Shown here one piece after another: positions 34,568 through 40,909 of a DNA stretch of 64,000 nt (position 1 is its first letter; every line of letters starts with the position of its first letter). Source of the DNA: Methanarcanum sp963640855 (GTDB lineage: Archaea; Thermoplasmatota; Thermoplasmata; Methanomassiliicoccales; Methanomethylophilaceae); contig CAVIAJ010000002.1 of NCBI GenBank assembly GCA_963640855.1, positions 56,817 through 120,816 of the forward strand, read 5' to 3'. A model generated the notes under the pieces. The model was not told the origin of the DNA. It searched no databases and worked only from the letters and a program-made list of their open reading frames with translations. A program made the position numbers and the translations under genes.

Positions 34568-34618
34568 GTTGTAACCAATGTTATTACAACTATTTAATTG
34601 TAACTGTAACAGTTACAA
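34568..34618. promoter_or_regulatory. paired palindromic operators between MBL gene and rrf2
   Basis: Operator 1 (34568-34590): GTTGTAA, nine bases, TTACAAC. Operator 2 (34598-34618): TTGTAACTG, three bases, CAGTTACAA, a perfect 21-bp palindrome. The shared TTGTAA/TTACAA core and the position between divergent genes mark them as sites of the adjacent Rrf2-family protein. Confidence 0.7.
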
Positions 34619-34664
34619 CTACAACTATAAACCATGAAAACATAACCGACAGAAAGGGAGAACT

Positions 34665-35123
34665 ATGTATTCGTCGAGATTCACAATCGCAGTCCACACA
34701 TTGCTGTGTATCGAACGCTTCAGAAATGACTGCAAACTGACATCCGATTTCATAGCCGGCAGCGTAAACGTGAATCCCGTTATTATAAGAAGAATAATAG
34801 GACAGCTGAAGAAAGCAAGCCTCGTAACTACGGAAGCGGGAGTCGGAGGTACTGATTTGGCAAGAGATCCTTCCGAAATCACACTCGCGGATGTTTTTAC
34901 GGCTGTCGAAGGCGATGAACCGTTGTTTCATTTCCACGAACAGCCGAATCTTGCATGCCCCGTGGGAAGAAGTATTCATGAAGTTCTCGGCAAAAGACTG
35001 AATCATCTTGAGAAAACAATGACTGACGAACTGAGAAACACAACTCTCAGCGATCTCAGAAAAGATGCCGACATCTATCTCAAGGATTCACTGAATGAAA
35101 ATCTCTCATCTGTAACGAAATAA
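34665..35123 (+). CDS. Rrf2-family transcriptional regulator
   Basis: A 152-residue Rrf2 protein with the N-terminal winged helix (RFTIAVHTLLCIE, VNPVIIRRIIGQLKKASLV) and the dimer/sensor part. Only one cysteine occurs in the region where IscR/NsrR carry three cluster ligands (NLACPVGRS), which fits YwnA-type Rrf2 proteins without an Fe-S cluster. A good AGGGAG RBS precedes the ATG. It likely represses the divergent MBL-like gene and itself through the palindromes 50-95 bp upstream. Confidence 0.88.
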   Translation: MYSSRFTIAVHTLLCIERFRNDCKLTSDFIAGSVNVNPVIIRRIIGQLKKASLVTTEAGVGGTDLARDPSEITLADVFTAVEGDEPLFHFHEQPNLACPVGRSIHEVLGKRLNHLEKTMTDELRNTTLSDLRKDADIYLKDSLNENLSSVTK

Positions 35124-35147
35124 TACGTTGTTTTATAGTACGTATTC

Positions 35148-35158
35148 ATAAATATTTA
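35148..35158 (+). promoter_or_regulatory. TATA box of the ubiquitin-like operon
   Basis: ATAAATATTTA ends 19 bp before the E1 ATG at 35177. No ribosome binding site is present, so the transcript is probably leaderless. Confidence 0.55.
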
Positions 35159-35176
35159 GAGATTATATTTCATCTG

Positions 35177-35938
35177 ATGATATCTATCGGTTTCAGCGAT
35201 TCCGACAGATTCGACCGTATGAAACGTATCGAATGGACGGACATCGACCGTATCCACGGCACACGTTGTATGGTAGTCGGTGCGGGAGCACTCGGCAACG
35301 AAGTCATAAAGAATCTTGTTCTCGCAGGATTCAGAGACATAACCCTCGTGGACATGGACGACATAGTTCTTTCCAATCTCAGCAGATGTCTGTTTTTCAG
35401 AGAATCCGATATAAAATCAGGTTACAAAGCGGAGATCGTTGCGGAAAGAGGAACGGAATTGGATCCTCTGTGTAAGATACGCTCGATCGTATCCAGAATA
35501 CAGGATGTCGAAATCGGAGATTACGACGTAATCCTGGGATGTTTCGACAACATCGAAGCGAGGATGCACGTAAACGCACACGCATACTACAGTAAAAACC
35601 CCTACATCGACGGAGCCACCGACGGTATGCGCGGAAGACTGCAGGTAATAATGCCCGGAGGTCCGTGTTTCGAATGTACGCTGAACCGCACACACGCAAA
35701 GGTTGCCGAAATGAGATTTACATGCACGGGAAACGGAACCGCATTCGTTCCGAAGACCGCATCGGACATCACCACAACCTCGGTAATCGCTGCGATGCAG
35801 GTCAGGGAAGCCGTAAAGATCGCTTCCGGTGCGGAAGATATGTGTGTGAAAGGCGTAACCTACTACTTCGGAGAATCCGGAGAGGTAATCAACTGCGAAC
35901 TGAAGATATCGGAAGAATGTCACAATCACGGAGAGTAA
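35177..35938 (+). CDS. E1-like ubiquitin-activating enzyme (ThiF/UBA fold)
   Basis: A 253-residue adenylating enzyme. The nucleotide motif GAGALGNEV is at residues 35-43, the ATP/Mg strand LVDMDD at 57-62 and SNLSR at 66-70; DVILGCFDN near 117 matches the E1 Asp of the adenylate site. A CxxC pair lies at C164/C167 and a likely catalytic cysteine at C183 (RFTCTG), followed by the E1-like block TASDITTTSVIAAM. The cysteine after this position resembles eukaryotic E1s more than MoeB/ThiF. It opens a four-gene operon with a ubiquitin-like protein, an E2 and a JAMM peptidase; 4 nt separate it from the Ubl ATG. Confidence 0.88.
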   Translation: MISIGFSDSDRFDRMKRIEWTDIDRIHGTRCMVVGAGALGNEVIKNLVLAGFRDITLVDMDDIVLSNLSRCLFFRESDIKSGYKAEIVAERGTELDPLCKIRSIVSRIQDVEIGDYDVILGCFDNIEARMHVNAHAYYSKNPYIDGATDGMRGRLQVIMPGGPCFECTLNRTHAKVAEMRFTCTGNGTAFVPKTASDITTTSVIAAMQVREAVKIASGAEDMCVKGVTYYFGESGEVINCELKISEECHNHGE

Positions 35939-35942
35939 CAAC

Positions 35943-36184
35943 ATGGGAATGGTCATTACGATAAAGAACGTCGCCAACGGCTCCACCGTAAGGATGGAAG
36001 TAGAGTATACAGACAGAGTGGGAGAGGTAATCGAACCGCTGCGGAGTATTGGAAGAAGGATGCGGGAGCATACGTACTCAGAAAAGGAAGATCATTGCTG
36101 TCATCGTCAATGAGTATGCGCGATGCAGGCGTCGTCACAGATGATGTCCTTGAAATGATTCCCGATCCGGAAGGTGGGGCATGA
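35943..36184 (+). CDS. ubiquitin-like modifier with C-terminal Gly-Gly, frame disrupted
   Basis: This short gene is recognised only when two frames are joined. Frame A from the ATG at 35943 gives a beta-hairpin start (MVITIKNVANGSTVRMEVEY) and a DRVGEVIE helix start, then runs to a stop at 36113. Frame B (one base back) gives AAEYWKKDAGAYVLRKGRSL, MRDAGVVTDDVLEMIPDP and ends EGGA-stop at 36184. Joined near 35998-36036 they make a ~80-residue beta-grasp protein with a Gly-Gly one residue from the C-terminus, as in ubiquitin precursors. One missing base (for example in GAA-NCC-GCT) explains it. Its stop overlaps the E2 ATG. Assembly error, decay or recoding all remain possible. Confidence 0.75.
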
Positions 36185-36651
36185 GCTATCCCAAAGAGAT
36201 TGTAATCCGCAGACTTGTCAACGAACTGAAAGAATGTTCGGATTTCCTGGGCGGAGATATCGAATTGGATCCCAATACAGTAACACTTCCGTTGGTTATC
36301 GACATGAGAGTCACGGATGTTCTGGCATATGCCGCAAAAGACAAAGTGGTCTCCGAACATGAATTTTCCGTAAAGATAACCGAAGATTACGGACAATGCA
36401 AACCTGAAGTGAGATGGAAATCGGAGATATTCCATCCGAACATAATGAGTCCGAAAGACGGAGGATTGGTGTGTCTGAAGATGCTGAACGAGTGGACTTA
36501 CGGCACAAGATTGGCATCATTCCTAAATGGTATCATGACATTGTTGGTTGAGCCTAACGCTTCCAGCCCCTTCGGGACGGATTCGTGCAAAGAGGCTGCG
36601 GAATTCTTCGCAAACAAAGGAAAGGCGAAGATGAGTGCCAAAGTGGGATGA
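36181..36651 (+). CDS. E2-like ubiquitin-conjugating enzyme (UBC fold)
   Basis: A 156-residue UBC-fold protein. The canonical E2 triad HPN is at residues 85-87 (EIFHPNI), followed 11 residues later by the catalytic cysteine C98 (GGLVCLKML), then the NEW motif at 103-105 that matches the conserved Trp of eukaryotic E2s, and the helix LLVEPNASSPFG resembling LL-x-x-PNxxxPL. This is closer to eukaryotic E2s than most bacterial E2-like proteins, which often lack HPN. The ATG overlaps the Ubl stop, and its stop overlaps the JAMM ATG (ATGA at both ends), so the three are translationally coupled. Confidence 0.9.
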   Translation: MSYPKEIVIRRLVNELKECSDFLGGDIELDPNTVTLPLVIDMRVTDVLAYAAKDKVVSEHEFSVKITEDYGQCKPEVRWKSEIFHPNIMSPKDGGLVCLKMLNEWTYGTRLASFLNGIMTLLVEPNASSPFGTDSCKEAAEFFANKGKAKMSAKVG

Positions 36652-37160
36652 ATATGCCTAAAGTGTTATCCTCTGACGACGGAAAAATCGAATACAGGAA
36701 GAGAATCGTCCCTTCTGCTGATATTTTTGTGCCGGAGCATGTGCTGTCGGAGATGACGGATCACGCACAGGAAGGATTGGAAGCGGATTCGGAGATAATG
36801 GGACTCATCATCGGCAGAGTATACGTCGACGACAGAGGGAAATACGCCGTTGCCGACAGAATCTCAACTTCTGCATTAATCGCGGACAGAGTCGGCGTCA
36901 GATTCGATAAAGAACACATCGAAGAGATGTTTTCCTCTCTTATGTTCAGAGAAGGGGAACGCGTAATCGGATGGTATCATTCCCATTTGGATATCGGATG
37001 TTTCATGTCGCCTACCGACGTAAAGACTCAGAACGGACTGTTCTCCGGGGAATGCGGTTTCGCAATCGTTATCGATCCCGTCAGACAGGAACTCAGAGTA
37101 TTCGACAGCACTCCCGACAATCCTTCTCCTGCGGATATGGTAATAATGGAATCCGATTAG
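36648..37160 (+). CDS. JAMM/MPN+ isopeptidase of the ubiquitin-like operon
   Basis: A 170-residue JAMM protein with a complete zinc site: E49 (SEIMGLIIG), H111-S-H113, seven residues, S121, two residues, D124 (WYHSHLDIGCFMSPTD). This is the Rpn11/AMSH/BilD-type deubiquitinase motif. It would trim the one residue after the Ubl Gly-Gly and remove the modifier from targets. The start at 36648 overlaps the E2 stop; an ATG two codons later is equally possible. The stop is TAG. It overlaps hxlB tail to tail by 4 bp, so the operon ends here. Confidence 0.9.
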   Translation: MNMPKVLSSDDGKIEYRKRIVPSADIFVPEHVLSEMTDHAQEGLEADSEIMGLIIGRVYVDDRGKYAVADRISTSALIADRVGVRFDKEHIEEMFSSLMFREGERVIGWYHSHLDIGCFMSPTDVKTQNGLFSGECGFAIVIDPVRQELRVFDSTPDNPSPADMVIMESD

Positions 37161-37696
37161 ACCCAGATTGCGTGTCTTCTCCGCATATCGTCTTCGTTGA
37201 TCTCCAGTTTCTTCATAATCAGAGGTACGAGACTGTCGAAGAATATGCTTACGCTGTCCTCAAAAAGTGTTCCCAGCGGAGCGAGATTGTGATCGGAATC
37301 GGCGGCGGGTTTCATTACCACGGCAAAATTCGATGCATGAGCCAGCTTGTTGTTTGAACTGCTTGTGACACATGCTACTTTACATCCGATACGTCTGGCG
37401 ATATTCGCCGTCTGTACTGCGGACATAGTCTCTCCTGTGTTGGAGATGAGAATCGTAAGGTCTCCTTTTCCGATGATAGGTGTGGTCATATCTCCGATGA
37501 AGTGTACATCCAAACCCATCTGAACCAAACGTACCGCAAATAACTGACCTACAAGTCCGGATCTTCCCGCACCGTAGATGAAAACCGTTTTTGCGGTAAC
37601 GATTTCATCGATCAGCATATTCTCCGAATCCGCATCGACGGAAAGAACCGTTTTTCTGATACGGTCGAGGAGATATTCCAGGCGGTCATCCGTCAT
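37157..37696 (-). CDS. hxlB: 6-phospho-3-hexuloisomerase
   Basis: A 179-residue SIS-domain isomerase: VFIYGAGRSGLVGQLFA (about residues 40-56), LISNTGET and a C-terminal HNLAPLGTLFEDS motif with the catalytic-region Glu. HxlB converts hexulose 6-phosphate to fructose 6-phosphate; in archaea it takes part in pentose synthesis with HxlA. hxlA is not adjacent. The start at 37696 has GAGG upstream; it begins one base after the stop of the TIM-barrel gene, so both are in one operon. Confidence 0.9.
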   Translation of the reverse strand: MTDDRLEYLLDRIRKTVLSVDADSENMLIDEIVTAKTVFIYGAGRSGLVGQLFAVRLVQMGLDVHFIGDMTTPIIGKGDLTILISNTGETMSAVQTANIARRIGCKVACVTSSSNNKLAHASNFAVVMKPAADSDHNLAPLGTLFEDSVSIFFDSLVPLIMKKLEINEDDMRRRHAIWV

Positions 37697-37697
37697 T

Positions 37698-38735
37698 TCA
37701 TTCCTCTGCGCCGGCAAGCTCTTCTTTCTTTCTGAGTCTGAGTGCTTTGGCTACCTTCTTGCTGAGGAATCTCTCGTGGATGATTCTCATGTACATCGCA
37801 TCATGTTCCAGCAGAGGCGATGACGAAATGATTGTCATGTCCGGTCTGTTCTCGACAAGACATTCCGCAAGAGTTTCGAATTTCAGATCTCCTTTCTTGA
37901 TAGGTGTGAGCCTGAGTTCGTTGCCGTCGGAGTGTTCCGTACCTGCGAAAAGCGTGTGCATATGGCCGTTGCAGTACGGTGCAACCTGATCGATCACATA
38001 CTGGAAATCCTCGGTTTCGAGAAGAGCTCCTCCGGTACGTGAGTGGTAGTGGGGCCAGTTGATTACAGGTACAAGTCCTTCGAATTCGTTGCAGATGTCA
38101 AGCACCTGATCGAGCGAACCGAAAACTTCCTGCTGTCCCGTAATTTCGATACCGAGCTTGGGTTTGAGACCTACATCGTTCCACCAATCCATCAGAGCCG
38201 CTACGTTCTCGTAGATACAGGCTTCTGCGCCTTCGATATCGTCGAGATTGCCGTAAAGACCGAGATTTGTAACTACGATGTCTCCGCCCAATGCGTTTTC
38301 GATGAGTGCGGCGTGCCTTATGCTGTCGATACAGTTCACGGCAAGAGGCGAATCCGTACTCAGATCGATGTAATTCGGTGTGTGTATCGAAATATCTACG
38401 TCGAGTTTCCTTGCGAGATCTCCCACTTCGAAGAATTCGCCGAAGTGATCCGTAAGTCCGGACGACATCTGAACGAGTACGTCGTCTTCCTCGATGGGTG
38501 TGTTCGGATCCACAATGGATTCATCGTCACGGATAATCTCCAAAACGACATGGTCCTGAAGATCCTTCACGGGTACGCCGATATCCTCGTCTTCGGGATA
38601 GCAGTCTACCGTCCCCGACCTGACCAACTGAATCTCCAGAGCTGTGAGACTGAGGTTGTGAACGTCTTCGACGCCGTCTTTCAATGTGCGTCCTTTACAA
38701 GAGAGCGGTATTCCTGCCGGTCCGAATCTGATCAT
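37698..38735 (-). CDS. xylose-isomerase-like TIM-barrel protein
   Basis: A 345-residue TIM-barrel protein related to endonuclease IV/xylose isomerase: SIHTPNYIDL, GIEITGQQEVFGSL, VINWPHYHSRTGG, HMHTLFAGTEHSDGNE. The histidine/glutamate set fits a zinc site as in Nfo-like proteins, and close archaeal relatives are annotated as putative endonuclease IV. Adjacency to hxlB could instead imply a sugar substrate. I cannot decide between the two. The N-terminus begins directly with the family IRFGPAGIP motif. Confidence 0.72.
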   Translation of the reverse strand: MIRFGPAGIPLSCKGRTLKDGVEDVHNLSLTALEIQLVRSGTVDCYPEDEDIGVPVKDLQDHVVLEIIRDDESIVDPNTPIEEDDVLVQMSSGLTDHFGEFFEVGDLARKLDVDISIHTPNYIDLSTDSPLAVNCIDSIRHAALIENALGGDIVVTNLGLYGNLDDIEGAEACIYENVAALMDWWNDVGLKPKLGIEITGQQEVFGSLDQVLDICNEFEGLVPVINWPHYHSRTGGALLETEDFQYVIDQVAPYCNGHMHTLFAGTEHSDGNELRLTPIKKGDLKFETLAECLVENRPDMTIISSSPLLEHDAMYMRIIHERFLSKKVAKALRLRKKEELAGAEE

Positions 38736-38914
38736 CTGCGATACACCGTAAATGCCCTAATGCTTACCCGTATAAATCCATGTCGAGAACTTTCCCGCTT
38801 TGTTTCCGGGTTGATTTGTCACTCTTTTTACATCACGCGTATAAAGGACGGAGCGAACCTTTATTAAGAACATCCCCATTCGAACGGATACCCAATGTCG
38901 GGAGAGTCAGTAAA

Positions 38915-39283
38915 ATGAAGCCACAGAGTTTCAACAAGACAGACCCCTCGCTCATTGCATTGATCGATGAGCTCAAAGCAAAGGAGAGGGAAAACGGGGC
39001 TGCTATCTGGCGAGACATTGCTAAGAGGCTCGAGAAACCCAGGAGAAACTGGGCCGAGACCAATCTTAGCAAACTTGACAGATATGCCGAGGACGGACAG
39101 ACGATTGTAGTCGCCGGTAAGGTCCTTGCGGCAGGCAGCATCAGCAAGAAGATCACAGTTGCGGCATATGCTTTCTCAGCAGCAGCAAAGGAAGCCATCG
39201 TAGCAGCAGGCGGAAAGGTCATCACGATCTCCGATCTGGTAGCGGAGAACCCCAAGGGCTCTAACGTCAGGATCATGAGGTGA
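38915..39283 (+). CDS. rpl18e: 50S ribosomal protein L18e
   Basis: A 122-residue archaeal/eukaryotic-type L18e: NKTDPSLIALIDELK near the start, IWRDIAKRLEKPRRN, KVLAAGSISKKITVAA. It opens the conserved archaeal rpl18e-rpl13-rps9-rpoN cluster. ATG at 38915 follows a TATA-containing region; the longer upstream frame crosses it and is not used. Confidence 0.97.
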   Translation: MKPQSFNKTDPSLIALIDELKAKERENGAAIWRDIAKRLEKPRRNWAETNLSKLDRYAEDGQTIVVAGKVLAAGSISKKITVAAYAFSAAAKEAIVAAGGKVITISDLVAENPKGSNVRIMR

Positions 39284-39288
39284 TTTGG

Positions 39289-39714
39289 ATGGTTACAGTC
39301 ATTGACGGAAGGAACGCAGTGCTCGGAAGGCTCGGAAGCATCGTTGCTCAGAGGATCATGGACGGCGAGGAAATCGTTGTCGTGAACTCCGAAGCGATCG
39401 TTGTTACCGGTGAGAGGGACATGGTCTTCGCAGACTACAAAGCAAGAGTCGACCGCGGAGACACGACAAAGAGGAAAGGACCCTTCTACCCCCGCAGGGC
39501 AGATCTCCTTTTCAAGAGGAGTGTCCGCGGAATGATCCCCTGGATGACAACATCCGGAAGGGAAGCATACAGAAGACTCCACGTGTTCGTCGGAACCCCG
39601 AAGCAGTTTGAGGAAGTTGACAAGGAGAAAGTGGATTTCGCTATGAAGAAAGTCACCGGTAAGTATACAACACTCGGTGCAGTCTCGAAATTCCTCGGCT
39701 CCAAGGTTAGGTGA
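39289..39714 (+). CDS. rpl13: 50S ribosomal protein L13
   Basis: A 141-residue L13 with VIDGRNAVLGRLGS at the N-terminus, EEIVVVNSEAIVVTGE and the RGMIPWMTTSGREAYRRLHVF block. ATG at 39289 is preferred over the GTG at 39280. It is separated from rpl18e by 5 nt and precedes rps9 by 5 nt. Confidence 0.97.
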   Translation: MVTVIDGRNAVLGRLGSIVAQRIMDGEEIVVVNSEAIVVTGERDMVFADYKARVDRGDTTKRKGPFYPRRADLLFKRSVRGMIPWMTTSGREAYRRLHVFVGTPKQFEEVDKEKVDFAMKKVTGKYTTLGAVSKFLGSKVR

Positions 39715-39719
39715 TTCCC

Positions 39720-40118
39720 ATGGATTGCGTCAACACAAGCGGAAAGAGAAAAACAGCAGTTGCAAGAGCAGTCGTGAAAGAGGGTACCGGAAAGGTTACC
39801 GTCAACAAAATCCCGATCGCATTGTACACGCCCGAGCTTGCAAGGCTCAAGATCCAGGAACCCCTCGGACTTGCCGGCGACAAAGCTTCCAAAGTCGATA
39901 TCGCAGTCACAGTCCAGGGCGGAGGAGTTATGGGCCAGGCGACAGCCGTAAGGACAGCTATCGCAAGGGGCATGTGCGATTTCTTCAAGGATGACGAGCT
40001 CGAAGAGACCTACAGGACATACGACAGATCCCTCATCATCAACGATGACAGGAGGAAACTGCCGAAGAACCCGATGGGTCCCGGTGCACGTGCAAAGAAG
40101 CAGAAGTCATACAGGTGA
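39720..40118 (+). CDS. rps9: 30S ribosomal protein S9
   Basis: A 132-residue S9: SGKRKTAVARAVVKEG near residues 6-21, QGGGVMGQATAVRTAIARG in the middle, and a C-terminal GPGARAKKQKSYR, the universal S9 tail with the terminal Tyr-Arg that reaches the P site. ATG at 39720 sits 5 nt after rpl13. The next gene is rpoN after 9 nt. Confidence 0.97.
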   Translation: MDCVNTSGKRKTAVARAVVKEGTGKVTVNKIPIALYTPELARLKIQEPLGLAGDKASKVDIAVTVQGGGVMGQATAVRTAIARGMCDFFKDDELEETYRTYDRSLIINDDRRKLPKNPMGPGARAKKQKSYR

Positions 40119-40127
40119 TTTGATAAC

Positions 40128-40319
40128 ATGATCATTCCCGTAAGGTGTTTCACATGCGGTAAGGTCGTCGGTTCGGCCTATCCTGACTATGTAGAACGTG
40201 TCAGAAATGGCGAGGATCCGCAGAAGGTCCTCGACGACCTCGGTCTCGAGAGATACTGCTGCCGCAGGATGATCATCTCACATGCAAACCTCATAGATGA
40301 GATTTCCAATCTCGGATGA
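40128..40319 (+). CDS. rpoN: RNA polymerase subunit Rpo10 (RpoN)
   Basis: A 63-residue Rpo10 with the zinc-binding RCFTCGKVVG at the N-terminus and the RYCCRRMI double cysteine. It is the homologue of eukaryotic RPB10 and bridges the D and B subunits. Last gene of the rpl18e cluster. Confidence 0.97.
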   Translation: MIIPVRCFTCGKVVGSAYPDYVERVRNGEDPQKVLDDLGLERYCCRRMIISHANLIDEISNLG

Positions 40320-40371
40320 GGTCGGCATACTTCGATTCAGCCTAAACCATTTACCAAACCTTTTACAAAAC

Positions 40372-40447
40372 GGGCCCGTGGGGTAGCTTGGTATCCTTCT
40401 TGCTTGGGGTGTAAGTAACTCCAGTTCAAATCTGGACGGGCCCACCA
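40372..40447 (+). tRNA. tRNA-Pro(GGG)
   Basis: Acceptor GGGCCCG/CGGGCCC, anticodon loop TTGGGGT (GGG), T-arm TCCAG TTCAAAT CTGGA, encoded CCA. It follows rpoN by 52 bp and may be on the same transcript. Confidence 0.95.
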
Positions 40448-40513
40448 GTTATCTTATCCGTATAATTATGTAAAAGAGAGTATGCAGGACGCAAATCCCG
40501 CATGTTTTCCGGT

Positions 40514-40771
40514 TTACAAATCGATTTCGTTTTTGTGGTACGCCTTTATCGATTCATCGGTGATGACCGAATACGGCGCATCCTTTGGTGTAACATCCCA
40601 CGGAGATTCCGGCCTATGGGTGATTTCGACGAGTTCGGATGTGCTGTATTTGCTGCATCTTTTCAGGGTGCGTTCTATGGGGGAATCCTTTTCCCTGCCG
40701 TCTTCCGCCGACAGTAATCCCGTATCGAGATAATGTCTGGGCGGATGAACCGGTTTGAATTCTATATACAT
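40514..40771 (-). pseudogene. C-terminal remnant of a Panacea/DUF4065 antitoxin
   Basis: An 85-residue fragment with the C-terminal signature of Panacea (DUF4065/GepA/SocA-like) antitoxins: YSTSELVEITHRPESPWD followed by ITDESIKAYH. The N-terminal half of the domain, with the tnlKLqKLLYf-type motif, is absent in this frame and in the sequence upstream to 40910. The frame from the ATG at 40771 is open, so a short product may exist, but the gene appears truncated. No toxin partner is adjacent. It lies between tRNA-Pro and the SpoIIE operon, a place typical of insertion debris. Confidence 0.6.
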
Positions 40772-40909
40772 TATTTCAGTAATGTTATATTTTAACACAA
40801 AGACTGAGTGTTTCTTTACAGAAAACAGCGGGTGCAATGAATCAACGTAAAACGGGTCTGTTGCCGAAAGCTGTCGGACCCGGATTGCTGTAAAAATCTG
40901 CATGAAATT

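Noticed and set aside
35943..36184. Programmed -1 frameshift in the Ubl gene
   Set aside because: No X-XXY-YYZ heptamer or downstream pseudoknot evident near the junction; kept as a possibility but a base deletion is simpler.
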